Of a stretch of DNA of 64,000 nucleotides, positions 8,073 through 17,119 are shown piece by piece. The position numbers were made by a program, and so were the translations under genes. Numbering within the stretch: the stretch's first letter is position 1; each line of letters starts with the position of its first letter. The notes under the pieces were generated by a model, which did no database searches, had not been told where the DNA came from, and saw only the letters and a program-made list of their open reading frames with translations. Source of the stretch: Salinigranum salinum (lineage in GTDB: Archaea; Halobacteriota; Halobacteria; Halobacteriales; Haloferacaceae); the NCBI RefSeq assembly GCF_009176545.1, contig NZ_VTOJ01000002.1, positions 124,001-188,000 on the forward strand, in the 5' to 3' direction.

Positions 8073-9260
8073 GTGACCTCGAAGTACGGAATCATAGGTG
8101 GCGGTATAGCAGGGGCGAGTATCGCGTATCATCTCAGTCAGCGAACCGACGACCCCGTTGTTCTCTTTGAACGACAATCACCCGCGTCAGAGACGACATA
8201 CAAATCCGTTGCCCAATACGGGTTCTATGGAGACGAGACCCAGTATCGGATGAAACGCTACGGAATGAAACTCTATAATGAGTTCTTCCGAGATCATCGC
8301 GTGAACCCTCGGTACACATCGATGGGGATCCTGACGGTATCTACCGAACCGGACAACGCCCGCAGGATGCAAGAGGCAATCCAGAAGGGGGGTGACTCTT
8401 ACTTCGGGAAGATGGGGATGGGGTTCGACAGAGATCTCGTCGAGTATCTCGACGGCGGTGAGATCAAAGAGAAGTTGCTCCTACCACCAGTCGACGACGA
8501 ACCTATCAAGGGAGCACTCTTCCGTCCAAAAGTGGGGTATATGGACCGACCGCAAGAACTGGCGTATGAATTTCTCGAACGCGCGAAGGAACACGGTGTC
8601 GACGTGCATTCGAACACGGCCGTCGCCGAGGTCACGACAGAGGGGGACCAAGCCACGGGAGTGATTACCGAGGAAGGTGAGGAAATCGAGCTGGACGAGG
8701 TCATATGTGCTGCTGGCCCGTGGAACACCGAGATTGCCGAATCCGTAGGAGTGGAGCTCCCGGTTAAACACACGATGGCACCGATCCTCGTGTTACAGCC
8801 TGACGACCAGTCCGATTACACGCTCCCCGCGATCAGCCACTTCGAGTCTCCCTACGCGTTCCACCGCCGGAGCGAGGATGAGTTCCTCATCGGGTACAAC
8901 CCCGGCGATGTGTACGACGATGCAGGGAGATTGGATCCGAACACGATGAGCGAGAAGGTGCCCGAGGAGATTCGAAACGAGGGAATCGAATTGCTCGGCA
9001 AGCTCGTCCCTGACCTCATCGACGCGAAGGTAGTCGAAGAGTGGGTCGGAATCCGGTCTATCACTCCTGACAAGAATCCAGTCGTAGGGTGGACGGAACT
9101 TGAAGGGTTCTCGATCGCGGCGTTCCACACGTCCGGGATCCAACTCGCCCCGGCGGTCGGGAAGATGATCGCAACGCAGGTTCTGGATGACGACCCGGGG
9201 GACTACTACGAGAACCTCTCGATAGCCCGGTTCGACGGATACACAGACTACCGCACATAG
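8073..9260 (+). CDS. FAD-dependent amino acid oxidase/dehydrogenase, DAO family (copy 1)
   Basis: 395 aa. The N-terminal dinucleotide-binding motif GGGIAG (9-14) follows a beta strand. The body is of the DAO superfamily (glycine/sarcosine/D-amino-acid oxidases, opine oxidase beta subunits), and the C-terminal FAD motif lies in TPDKNPVVGWTE and SGIQLAPAVG. The family oxidises C-N bonds of secondary or primary amines, passing electrons to oxygen or an acceptor. It is soluble with no signal. It is divergent from the IclR regulator and followed after 217 bp by a five-gene peptide/opine-type ABC importer. A paralogue lies at 18647. The two share signature stretches such as GFYGDETQYRMK. The exact substrate is unknown. 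The context suggests an imported N-substituted or D-amino acid. Confidence 0.87.
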   Translation: MTSKYGIIGGGIAGASIAYHLSQRTDDPVVLFERQSPASETTYKSVAQYGFYGDETQYRMKRYGMKLYNEFFRDHRVNPRYTSMGILTVSTEPDNARRMQEAIQKGGDSYFGKMGMGFDRDLVEYLDGGEIKEKLLLPPVDDEPIKGALFRPKVGYMDRPQELAYEFLERAKEHGVDVHSNTAVAEVTTEGDQATGVITEEGEEIELDEVICAAGPWNTEIAESVGVELPVKHTMAPILVLQPDDQSDYTLPAISHFESPYAFHRRSEDEFLIGYNPGDVYDDAGRLDPNTMSEKVPEEIRNEGIELLGKLVPDLIDAKVVEEWVGIRSITPDKNPVVGWTELEGFSIAAFHTSGIQLAPAVGKMIATQVLDDDPGDYYENLSIARFDGYTDYRT

Positions 9261-9477
9261 ACGATCTCTTCCCGTCGTTCTCTGACTGCATTACGCCGAA
9301 TCGTCCCAATCGATTTCCCTGTCTCCACCTCCTAGATCCTCGAACTGATCGGCCAACTGGGCGCTCCAGAAAACAACCGCCGTCATCTCTGGGGGATCGC
9401 TCTTGAGAACTGTGAACTAGTGTCATCGTAAGGATTAAGACGGCTTGTAGGCCACACATGGGTGGGATACGATACCA

Positions 9478-10392
9478 ATGAATGTCCGTGGAAGAGAGAT
9501 TGGTCGTGACCAATCGTACATCCTCCGGAACCTGAGCCGTGGCTTCAAGGTCATCTGGCGGGACCCGACGTCGAGGTTTGCCTTTCTATACCTCTCTGTA
9601 CTCCTCGTTCTTGCGGTCGTGGGTCAGGAGATTACACCGTACAGTTACGACCGAGTCTTCTATGCGACTGAGGGAGGGGTTCTTCGCTCCGAGCCACCGT
9701 CAGTAGCTCATCCACTTGGGACCACCGCGAGTGGCCGAGACGTACTTTCACGACTCATTTACGGTGTCCAGCCGACGGTGGTCACGGGCTTCGTCGGCGG
9801 GGCAATCATCATCGGAATCGGAATGACCATCGGCGTGCTCGCCGGATACATCGGCGGGTGGGTGGAGGCGCTGCTCATGCGGATCACCGACTTCGCATAC
9901 TCGGTCCCGACGATTCCGTTCGCCATCGTACTGGTCAGCTTCCTCGAGGTGGGATTCTTCGCGTCGATCATCGTCATCGGCCTCATCCTGTGGCGAGGGA
10001 ACGCCCGTGTGCTGCGGTCGCAGGTGATCCAGATCAAAGAACGGCCATTCATCCTCGCAGCCAAGGCGTCCGGTGCGAGCCGAATACGCATCATCATCAA
10101 GCATATCCTCCCGAACATTGCCCCGATGGCAGCGCTGTTCTTCTCGCTTGGTGTCGGGTACGCCATACTCGTCAACGCTGGTCTCGCGTTCATCGGCGTC
10201 TCGAGTCCGTTCATCCCGTCTTGGGGCGTCATGATCCGGAACGCATACCAGTCAGGGACGATGGTTCAGGCCCCGTGGTGGTCGCTGCCGCCGGGGATAC
10301 TCATCTCACTGACCGTGATGTCCGCGTTCATGATCGGTCGACAGCTGGAAGATAGCGACGACGAGCAGTCCGTCACGGGGGCTGGTCCGTAA
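9478..10392 (+). CDS. peptide/opine-type ABC transporter permease (DppC-like)
   Basis: 304 aa integral membrane protein with about six membrane spans. After an N-terminal cytoplasmic segment and a first helix (FLYLSVLLVLAVVG) it has the DppC-type periplasmic loop with HPLGTTASGRDVLSRLIYG. The permease core follows, with the coupling motif around AAKASGASRIRIIIKHILPN (about 195-215). It pairs with the DppB-like permease at 12472 to form the membrane channel. First gene of the transporter operon; its stop codon overlaps the next start by one base (TAATG). Unlike most bacterial dpp/opp operons the order is C-D-F-B-A. Confidence 0.9.
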   Translation: MNVRGREIGRDQSYILRNLSRGFKVIWRDPTSRFAFLYLSVLLVLAVVGQEITPYSYDRVFYATEGGVLRSEPPSVAHPLGTTASGRDVLSRLIYGVQPTVVTGFVGGAIIIGIGMTIGVLAGYIGGWVEALLMRITDFAYSVPTIPFAIVLVSFLEVGFFASIIVIGLILWRGNARVLRSQVIQIKERPFILAAKASGASRIRIIIKHILPNIAPMAALFFSLGVGYAILVNAGLAFIGVSSPFIPSWGVMIRNAYQSGTMVQAPWWSLPPGILISLTVMSAFMIGRQLEDSDDEQSVTGAGP

Positions 10393-11426
10393 TGTCGAAT
10401 CAACCACTCCTCGAAGTCGAGAACCTTACTATAGAGTACAGTACCCGCGAGGGGCCGCTCACGGCAGTCTCGAACGCGGACTTCACCGTTTCCGAAGGAG
10501 AGTACTTCGGTCTCGTCGGCGAGTCTGGCTGCGGAAAGAGTACGCTTGCAAAGTCGATCATTGGTGGATTAGACGACAACGGACGAATCGCATCAGGGAA
10601 ACTGAAGTACAGGGGTGAAGAGATCCAGAACTTCACCGATGCCAAGCTCAACGAGAAGGTCCGGTGGAAGGAGATCGCCTACATTCCGCAGGCATCGATG
10701 AATAGTCTTGACCCGATGCAGCGACTCAGTGAGCAAGCGGTCGAGATTGCGAACGTCCACACGGACCTCGGTGACGACGAGGCGCTCGACCAGTTCAGTG
10801 ATATGTTCGAGGTCGTTGGATTGCCGGAAAGCCGCATTCGGGACTATCCCCACCAGTTCTCCGGTGGCATGCAACAGCGTGCCATCATCGCGCTGGCACT
10901 GTTCCTCGAGCCGTCGATTATCATCGCGGACGAACCGACGACGGCGTTGGACGTTATCATGCAAGATCAGATATTCAAATATCTCGATACGATCAAGGGT
11001 TCTACGGACACCAGCATGATTCTCATCACGCATGACATCAGCTTGGTCTTCGAGAGCTGTGACGAACTGGCGGTCATGCACGGCGGACAGGTCGCCGAAA
11101 CCGGAGCGATAACCGACGTGTACGATGAGCCGAAACACCCGTATTCATACCTCCTCCAGCGAGCATTCCCGGACATCCGGTACCCCAATCGAGAACTCGA
11201 GACGATCGAAGGGACTCCTCCCCAGCAGTTCGGTGACGTGAACTACTGTACGTTCGCAAACCGGTGTCCGTGGTCCACTGAGGAGTGTCGGGAAGCTGCA
11301 CCCGAACTCGAGGCAACCGACCAGTCTGCCGACGGCCATCGTGCGGCATGCTTCCGAACGGAGGAGATATTCGAGCAGGGAGACCCGGACGAAAGTCTGG
11401 TGGCAATCCGAGGTGACGGTTCGTGA
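10392..11426 (+). CDS. ABC transporter ATP-binding protein (DppD-like)
   Basis: 344 aa. Walker A GESGCGKST (about 41-49), signature FSGGMQQRA, Walker B IIIADEPTTALD, and the oligopeptide-transporter C-terminal domain with the Cys cluster (CTFANRCPWSTEEC, then a later Cys). In DppD/OppD relatives that cluster binds an iron-sulfur centre. It energises the importer together with the DppF-like subunit at 11423. Start ATG at 10392 overlaps the previous stop; its own stop overlaps the next start by 4 bp (GTGA), so translation is coupled. Confidence 0.92.
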   Translation: MSNQPLLEVENLTIEYSTREGPLTAVSNADFTVSEGEYFGLVGESGCGKSTLAKSIIGGLDDNGRIASGKLKYRGEEIQNFTDAKLNEKVRWKEIAYIPQASMNSLDPMQRLSEQAVEIANVHTDLGDDEALDQFSDMFEVVGLPESRIRDYPHQFSGGMQQRAIIALALFLEPSIIIADEPTTALDVIMQDQIFKYLDTIKGSTDTSMILITHDISLVFESCDELAVMHGGQVAETGAITDVYDEPKHPYSYLLQRAFPDIRYPNRELETIEGTPPQQFGDVNYCTFANRCPWSTEECREAAPELEATDQSADGHRAACFRTEEIFEQGDPDESLVAIRGDGS

Positions 11427-12472
11427 GCGACCCACTCTTCGAACTCGACGGGATGGAGAAGTACTTCACCCGCAGTACCGGGCTGTTCTCTTCGCTCTTC
11501 GGGAGAGACGAGTACGTGAAGGCTGTCGATGGCGTCTCGTTCACTCTCGAGGAGAACCAAGTCGTCGGTGTCATCGGCGAGAGTGGCTGTGGAAAGACGA
11601 CGTTACTGAAGACGCTGATGGGGTTACACGACCCGACCGGTGGGGAAATACGGTACAAGGGCACTCCCCTGTCGTCGTTTAGCCGGGCGGACTGGAAAGA
11701 GTTCCGTCGGAACGTACAGATCATCTTCCAAGACCCGTTCAACTCCATCGATCCGAAGATGTCCGTTCAAGAGACACTGAAAGAACCGCTCAAGATACAC
11801 GGCATGGATGCGTCCGAGGAGCGGATTCTGGAGGTTCTCGAACGGGTGGAGCTGAACCCCGCCAGTAACTATCTCAATCGCCTCCCACAGCAGTTGAGTG
11901 GTGGCGAGAAACAACGGGTCTCGATCGCTCGAGCACTCGTCACCGACCCGAACATCATCCTCGCAGACGAGCCCGTTTCGATGCTGGACGTGTCCACGCA
12001 AGCGTCGGTGCTCAACCTCCTCTCGGACCTGACGACTGAACTCGGCGTGAGCATGATTTACATCTCACACGACCTCTCGACGGTCGGGTACGTGTGCGAC
12101 ATGATCAAGGTCATGTATCTCGGGCGAGTGGTCGAATCGGCACCCACACAGGCGTTGCTGGACGACCCGAAACATCCATACACACAGGAGCTTGTCTCTG
12201 CAGTCCCGATACCCGACCCACATCACGCCCGAGACCGAACCTCGATCGAAGGTGCCGTTGCGGATCCCATCGGGATTGGGGATGGCTGCCGATTCCGCGA
12301 TCGGTGCCCGGAACGAATGGATATCTGCGAGAAGAAGCCGATGAATATCGAGTGTGGTCAGAAGCGAGAGGTTGCGTGTCATCTTCACTACGACCACGAA
12401 CAGCGGGTACAGGCGGGGTCGGACACCATGGTCAAGAACACGGCTGCCACGGGCCAGGAGGGTGATGACTGA
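11423..12472 (+). CDS. ABC transporter ATP-binding protein (DppF-like)
   Basis: 349 aa. Walker A GESGCGKTT, signature LSGGEKQRV, Walker B IILADEPVSMLD, then the oligopeptide/dipeptide C-terminal extension with CRFRDRCPERMDICEKKP. The GTG start at 11423 overlaps the stop of the DppD-like gene. The stop overlaps the ATG of the next permease (TGATG). It forms the second ATPase half of the importer. Confidence 0.92.
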   Translation: MSDPLFELDGMEKYFTRSTGLFSSLFGRDEYVKAVDGVSFTLEENQVVGVIGESGCGKTTLLKTLMGLHDPTGGEIRYKGTPLSSFSRADWKEFRRNVQIIFQDPFNSIDPKMSVQETLKEPLKIHGMDASEERILEVLERVELNPASNYLNRLPQQLSGGEKQRVSIARALVTDPNIILADEPVSMLDVSTQASVLNLLSDLTTELGVSMIYISHDLSTVGYVCDMIKVMYLGRVVESAPTQALLDDPKHPYTQELVSAVPIPDPHHARDRTSIEGAVADPIGIGDGCRFRDRCPERMDICEKKPMNIECGQKREVACHLHYDHEQRVQAGSDTMVKNTAATGQEGDD

Positions 12473-13464
12473 TGTCGACAGTTAGGTACTTCGTCAACCG
12501 AACGCTCCAGACGGTGCTGTTGCTGTGGGGGATATTGACGTTCCTGTTCCTCCTGTTCAGGGCGATGCCTGGTGACCCGGGGACGCTCATGTTGAACGCG
12601 GGAGCGAGTCCGGAAGCCGTCGCTGCGGCGAGAGCGCGGTGGGGACTCGACCAGCCGATTCACATCCAGTATCTGCAGTACACGAAGAGCCTGGCTACGT
12701 TCAACCTCGGGAACTCGCTGACCAGTGGGGTCCCGGTCTGGGAACTGGTTCGGATGAAGATATTCAACACCTTCATTCTGGTCGGCCCGGCGACGGTCGC
12801 GTTTTACATCCTCGGCTCGCTCGTCGGTGCGGTCCTCGGTTCCAAACGAGGGACCAAACTGGAGAGCTATGGCATTATTCCCTTCTTCATCCTGGGGACG
12901 ATGCCATCGTTCTTCCTGAGCATCATCCTCGTGGTGGTGTTCGCGATGTACTTCGACCTCTTCCCGACGTCGGGAATGTTCTCGCCCGGTTTCCTCGCGC
13001 TGCATCCAGAGTGGCCGTGGTGGCGTCCGTACTTCACCCAGACGTTCTTGGAGCACTACATCCTGCCGTTCACGGCGGTCGTTCTCAGATACGTGTACTC
13101 GCCGCTGTTGGTGATGCGGACCAGCGTGACCGAGGTGATGGGACAGGACTTCACCTACTACCACCGGATCACCGGCCTGCCGTCAAGAAAGCGTCTCAAG
13201 CATATCTCGAAGCACGCGAGTCTACCGGTTATCACGCTCTTCCCCACGTCGATGCTGCAGGCCGTCAGTGGCCTCGTTCTCATCGAGGTAGTGTTCAATT
13301 GGCCCGGGATCGGTAACCTGCTGGTGCAATCGATCCTGGCCAGGGACTATCCAGTCGTCCAGTTCGTGTTCTTCGCTGCCGCAGTCAGCGTGGTGATCGG
13401 TAACTACGCGGTCGACATCCTCTACGGTGTCATCGACCCGCGAGTGAGCGTGACAGACGACTGA
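12472..13464 (+). CDS. peptide/opine-type ABC transporter permease (DppB-like)
   Basis: 330 aa, six membrane spans. The start MSTVRYFVNRTLQTVLLLWG and the loop with MPGDPGTLMLNAGASPEAVAA are typical of DppB/OppB, and the core ends with IDPRVSV. It partners the DppC-like permease. Fourth gene of the coupled run; the binding protein gene follows after 198 bp with its own promoter. Confidence 0.9.
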   Translation: MSTVRYFVNRTLQTVLLLWGILTFLFLLFRAMPGDPGTLMLNAGASPEAVAAARARWGLDQPIHIQYLQYTKSLATFNLGNSLTSGVPVWELVRMKIFNTFILVGPATVAFYILGSLVGAVLGSKRGTKLESYGIIPFFILGTMPSFFLSIILVVVFAMYFDLFPTSGMFSPGFLALHPEWPWWRPYFTQTFLEHYILPFTAVVLRYVYSPLLVMRTSVTEVMGQDFTYYHRITGLPSRKRLKHISKHASLPVITLFPTSMLQAVSGLVLIEVVFNWPGIGNLLVQSILARDYPVVQFVFFAAAVSVVIGNYAVDILYGVIDPRVSVTDD

Positions 13465-13611
13465 GAGCCCGCTGTATCCCCCGGTTGTCCCTTCATCGGG
13501 CATCGAACGAGAACCAGACGCCGGTCCAACTGGTCACACCCTCGGTCCTCACAGGGGGCGAGTGGCGTTCGCGATCTCGGGAGTGGTATATACGAAAACT
13601 GATACGAACAC

Positions 13612-13625
13612 ATAATTTTTAATAG
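13612..13625 (+). promoter_or_regulatory. separate promoter for the binding-protein gene
   Basis: ATAATTTTTAATAG, an A/T-rich TATA region about 45 bp before the ATG at 13663. It predicts a short leader containing the Shine-Dalgarno-like GGAG at 13649-13652. Binding proteins are usually needed in excess over the channel, which fits an extra promoter. Confidence 0.4.
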
Positions 13626-13662
13626 ATGGGTATAATGTGGTGTGATACGGAGCAACACAGAA

Positions 13663-15507
13663 ATGAGCGAGCAACAGATGGACAGACGGAGCTTTGTGAA
13701 AACGATGGGCACGATTGCCGGGGCGACGGCTGTCGCCGGGTGTGGTGGCTCGAGTGGTGGCTCGGGTGGTGGCTCGGGTGGTGGCTCGGGTGGTGGCGAT
13801 GGCTCGAGTGGAAGCGGCGGTAGTGGTAGTACGTCCAGCAACGCCAACCTCGGAGAACGGGTTCCATCACTGGCATGCCCGTACTGGTCGGACGTCGGTC
13901 GTGCCCCGACGTGTGAAGAGCAGCTCTCGATCGCTAAGCCGAACGTCGAAAACGCGCTCGGGGTTCAGGTCGAGCTCCAGCCGAAAGACATCGCGACGGT
14001 GATCTCAGAGTGGAACAACGACGTTCGTAATTTCCCCATCGCGTTCTGGTACATGGGGAACACCGGTGGCCGCCTTGATCCGAACCCGCTCATGGTCCGA
14101 AACATGATCACTCGGGCGGGAGGAGACGGACTGTTGAACTCCTCGCATTATCCATCGTGTGAGTTCTCGATGCTCGCACACCAACAGGTGTCCGCGCCGT
14201 CGCTGGAAGAACGCAACGTGATGGTTCGTGAAGGGATCAAAATCATGAGCCGAGACGCCGCTCACATCCCGACGACGAACACGCTCAATTTCAACGCGGC
14301 CAGAGGAGCGGTGAACACGGAGCGGGTCGGTCAGGCGGGGTACGCCAAGAACAACCCCCGATTCCACATCTACTCGTCGGTCGAGGACAAGGACATCATG
14401 GTGTTCAACGCCGACGGGAACACCATGACGACGTCCGCCTATCCGCGGATGGACTCCGACTCCCTGTGGAACCACCTCGTGACGTCGACGCTGATGGAGT
14501 ACGACGAGAACTTCGAGCTGCAGGAGAACATGGCCGCGAGCCTCGAGACGTCCCGCGAGGGCAGGCGAGTCGTCGTCGAGGTCAAGGACGCGACGTTCCA
14601 CAACGGCGACCCTGTCACCGCAGAGGACGTCCAGTACACGTTCCAGTGGAACCACGAGAACGGCAGCGTCGTCCCCGACCACACGTCGATTCCCTACGAG
14701 AACGGTGTCAACGGCATCGAGATCGTCGACGACAAGACCGTCGAGTTCAATCTGGAACAGGCGTACTGGCCGTTCATCACCAAGAAGCTTCAGAAGCGCG
14801 GTATCTACCACAAGCAGTCGTTCGTCGAGTCCGGGGCAGACGAGAATCCGTCCAGCTTCACACTGAACGAAATCATTGGCTGTGGTCCCTTCCAGGTCGC
14901 CAACTTCCAGGAGGGACAGTCGGTCACGCTCGATCCGTTCCCGGACTGTGCGTCGCACGACCCACCGGACCAGCGGAAGGTGTTCCTGTCGTTCGACAGC
15001 AAGCAGGCCGCAGCCCAGGGACTGCGAGCCGGCGAAGTCGATGTCGTGTCACAGCTTCCGACCGGGCTGTTCGACCAGATGGAGCAAGCAGAGAACGTGC
15101 AGACGAACGTGTTCAATGGCTTCATGGGCTACCACTTCCACCCGCACCACGGCGTCGCGCCGACCAAATTCTTAGAGTTCCGTCAAGCGTGGGGGAAGGC
15201 ACTCAACAGACAGGAGATCAATCAGGTCTCACAGTCCGGGCTCGGCGAACTCCAGTTCCACGGGAGTCACTTCATCACCACCCATCCGTCCTATCCCGAA
15301 GACGACAACGACGTCTACAAGTACACGACCGAGCCCACGGGAGAGCCCGATGCCGCCAGGCAGTTGCTCGAAGAGAACGGCTGGGGCTGGGACAGTCAGG
15401 GACGCCTTCACTACCCACCTGACGCCGACCTGAGCCCGCTCTGGCCGGCGGAGGGAACCCCCTCTGAAGAAGACTTCCCCTGCCTCTCGGAGCTCCCGGA
15501 AGACTAG
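13663..15507 (+). CDS. Tat-exported extracellular solute-binding lipoprotein, family 5, apparently circularly permuted
   Basis: 614 aa from the ATG at 13663 (GGAG 11 bp upstream). An upstream in-frame GTG at 13642 would add 7 residues before the Tat signal and is less likely. Signal: DRRSFVKTMG twin-arginine, then the lipobox cysteine at about residue 27 (VAGCGG), then a Gly/Ser repeat linker. Residues about 65-220 match the region that is normally the last lobe of SBP_bac_5 proteins: GVQVELQPKDIATVISEWNN, then a DPNP segment, then SLEERNVMVREGIKIMSRD. The normal N-terminal and middle parts follow (LMEYDENFELQENMAASLE; ATFHNGDPVTAEDVQYTF; IGCGPFQVANFQEGQSVTL). The protein ends at the place (AARQLLEENGWGWDSQG) where the last lobe would normally begin. 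It delivers the ligand to the DppBCDF-like channel; the ligand may be a peptide or opine-like amino acid. Confidence 0.88.
   Translation: MSEQQMDRRSFVKTMGTIAGATAVAGCGGSSGGSGGGSGGGSGGGDGSSGSGGSGSTSSNANLGERVPSLACPYWSDVGRAPTCEEQLSIAKPNVENALGVQVELQPKDIATVISEWNNDVRNFPIAFWYMGNTGGRLDPNPLMVRNMITRAGGDGLLNSSHYPSCEFSMLAHQQVSAPSLEERNVMVREGIKIMSRDAAHIPTTNTLNFNAARGAVNTERVGQAGYAKNNPRFHIYSSVEDKDIMVFNADGNTMTTSAYPRMDSDSLWNHLVTSTLMEYDENFELQENMAASLETSREGRRVVVEVKDATFHNGDPVTAEDVQYTFQWNHENGSVVPDHTSIPYENGVNGIEIVDDKTVEFNLEQAYWPFITKKLQKRGIYHKQSFVESGADENPSSFTLNEIIGCGPFQVANFQEGQSVTLDPFPDCASHDPPDQRKVFLSFDSKQAAAQGLRAGEVDVVSQLPTGLFDQMEQAENVQTNVFNGFMGYHFHPHHGVAPTKFLEFRQAWGKALNRQEINQVSQSGLGELQFHGSHFITTHPSYPEDDNDVYKYTTEPTGEPDAARQLLEENGWGWDSQGRLHYPPDADLSPLWPAEGTPSEEDFPCLSELPED
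13744..13800 (+). repeat. 12-bp coding repeat (Gly-Ser linker)
   Basis: GGTGGCTCGGGT repeated four times (first copy with one mismatch), then a partial copy, inside the binding-protein gene. It encodes the flexible Gly/Ser tether after the lipid-modified cysteine, and its length is likely to vary by slippage. Confidence 0.8.
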
Positions 15508-15508
15508 T

Positions 15509-16201
15509 TCACAGGACGCCCTGCATCTCGGCGGTCGTTATCGAGTTGCTGATCTCTCTTTCGATCACTGCTTGGACGTGTGCTCCCTGAAGTCGGCAGT
15601 CTATCTCCCCGTCGACGACGAACAGCGTCGTCGGGCCTCCGACGACGTCATAGCGCTCTTCGAGCAACCCGGCACACGTCGGGCCGTACACCGACAAGAG
15701 CGTCATCTGGTCGTGACTCCCTTCGAAGGTCGTCTCGAGCGCTTCCCGCATCACGTCACAGTCCGGACATTGTTCGCGCCAGATGTACACCACGGCGAGC
15801 GGGAAGATAGAGAGCATTGCCGGGAGCCGCTCTCCACGGATCGGGAGAAACAGCTCCGGTGAGCCAGCTGTCTGCGAGGTGGGATCGGTGAGCTTGTCGA
15901 GCAACACGAGAACTCGAACGCTCTCGACGAACTCTATAGACTCCACCATATCACGAATTGCGAGGTAACGGGCGACGAACTCCGAGTCCTCGGCTGCGGC
16001 CGACGTGAGCCTATCCACGTGGCGAGAGGGTGTGCCAACTTGGGTGACGAGGTCTGTGATGTCGGCTGTGCCGTTGGTTATCTGGTCGTGGTATTGTGTG
16101 GCCCGCGATTCGAATTCAGTCGACAGTTGGATCGTTCCGTCGTCCCCTTCTGTCAGTAGGCCGGATTGAACCAGGCGTTCGAAAAGCTTGTTTTCGTCCA
16201 T
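15509..16201 (-). CDS. thioredoxin-fold protein with CPDC motif
   Basis: 230 aa, no signal peptide. An N-terminal helical, acidic domain (about 1-120) is followed by a thioredoxin-like domain. That domain shows strand AVVYIW, redox motif C145-P-D-C148, and later GGPTTLFVVDGE with the proline in the cis-Pro position. It is probably a cytoplasmic disulfide reductase or redox-linked regulator. It is convergent with the binding-protein gene, with only one base between the two stop codons. That tight packing suggests long-standing neighbourhood. The N-terminal domain is not recognised. Confidence 0.65.
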   Translation of the reverse strand: MDENKLFERLVQSGLLTEGDDGTIQLSTEFESRATQYHDQITNGTADITDLVTQVGTPSRHVDRLTSAAAEDSEFVARYLAIRDMVESIEFVESVRVLVLLDKLTDPTSQTAGSPELFLPIRGERLPAMLSIFPLAVVYIWREQCPDCDVMREALETTFEGSHDQMTLLSVYGPTCAGLLEERYDVVGGPTTLFVVDGEIDCRLQGAHVQAVIEREISNSITTAEMQGVL

Positions 16202-16273
16202 TACGACTGATGAGCCTCGCTGATTGTATAGACTTTTTGGGAATGAACCACGCCTAAACAGCTAGTTCGACGG

Positions 16274-17119
16274 CTATCCGGCCTCGTCAACAGAGGTGGT
16301 GTCGCCTTCGGCCGGCCGAATCCGCTTGAGTTGGTCCGCATCGGTAAACAGGTGCTCCCCGACGAGGATACTACTGCTCATGCTCGTCAGTCCCCCCGCC
16401 GCGAATATCATCGACATGATCGCAAACTGGTAGAGCGCTGCGTACAGCGGATTCTCGCCCGAGAGGATCATCCCCGTCATGATTCCTGGAATCCACACCC
16501 AGCCGAGACTCTTGAGTGAATCGATCGTCGGAATCAGCGCTGCTCTGACGCCCGTCTGTACGTGCTGGGTGATGACTGCAGACGGCGGCGCGCCAAGCGC
16601 CAACCCCGCCTCGATTTGTTCACGGTTCGCACGCACTTCACCTCGGACCCGATCAAGCGAGAGGGAGTTGATCTTCATCGCGTTGGCGATGACCATACTC
16701 CCAACGGGGACGATGTCTCTGACAGTCGATTCGATCGCCCCGGTCAGTGTCATCAGGACGACGACCGTCCCTGCACCGAACGAGATCGAGAGCAACGAGA
16801 CGCGTGTGACTCCTGGGAGCCCTTCGCCTCGGCTTTTCGAGATCCACGTCGCTCCTCCGATCATCCCGAGCAGAATGAGCCAGCTCCAGAAGTACTGGAC
16901 GGTGAGCAGAACACCGATGAGCGAACCCATGACGATAACCTGCACGAACCCCCGGACGAGTGCGATGCTGAACTCCCGCTCGAGGGCGAGGCCCCGGAGA
17001 CGGGAGACACCCACGACGACGAGAGCGATAGTAACAGCCGCCCCGACTTGGAGCAGTCCCTTGAGGACTACGGCGTCGACTCCGTTACGGAGTGGCTCCA
17101 AGAGGACATCCCCAATCAT
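16274..17119 (-). CDS. fetB: FetB/YbbM-type ABC transporter permease (UPF0014)
   Basis: 281 aa with about seven hydrophobic segments. Family landmarks are the loop GSMVIANAMKINSLSLDR and the segment LALGAPPSAVITQHVQTGVRAALIP, then GWVWIPGIMTGMILSG. In E. coli FetAB is reported to export iron; in this organism the substrate is inferred. ATG at 17119 overlaps the stop of the ATPase gene by 4 bp (ATGA), so the pair is coupled. The longer upstream frame is only the antisense shadow of the ATPase gene. Confidence 0.85.
   Translation of the reverse strand: MIGDVLLEPLRNGVDAVVLKGLLQVGAAVTIALVVVGVSRLRGLALEREFSIALVRGFVQVIVMGSLIGVLLTVQYFWSWLILLGMIGGATWISKSRGEGLPGVTRVSLLSISFGAGTVVVLMTLTGAIESTVRDIVPVGSMVIANAMKINSLSLDRVRGEVRANREQIEAGLALGAPPSAVITQHVQTGVRAALIPTIDSLKSLGWVWIPGIMTGMILSGENPLYAALYQFAIMSMIFAAGGLTSMSSSILVGEHLFTDADQLKRIRPAEGDTTSVDEAG

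Noticed and set aside
13642..13662. Upstream GTG as start of the binding-protein gene
   Set aside because: It would add seven residues before the Tat signal and lies before the GGAG ribosome site. The ATG at 13663 fits both signals better.
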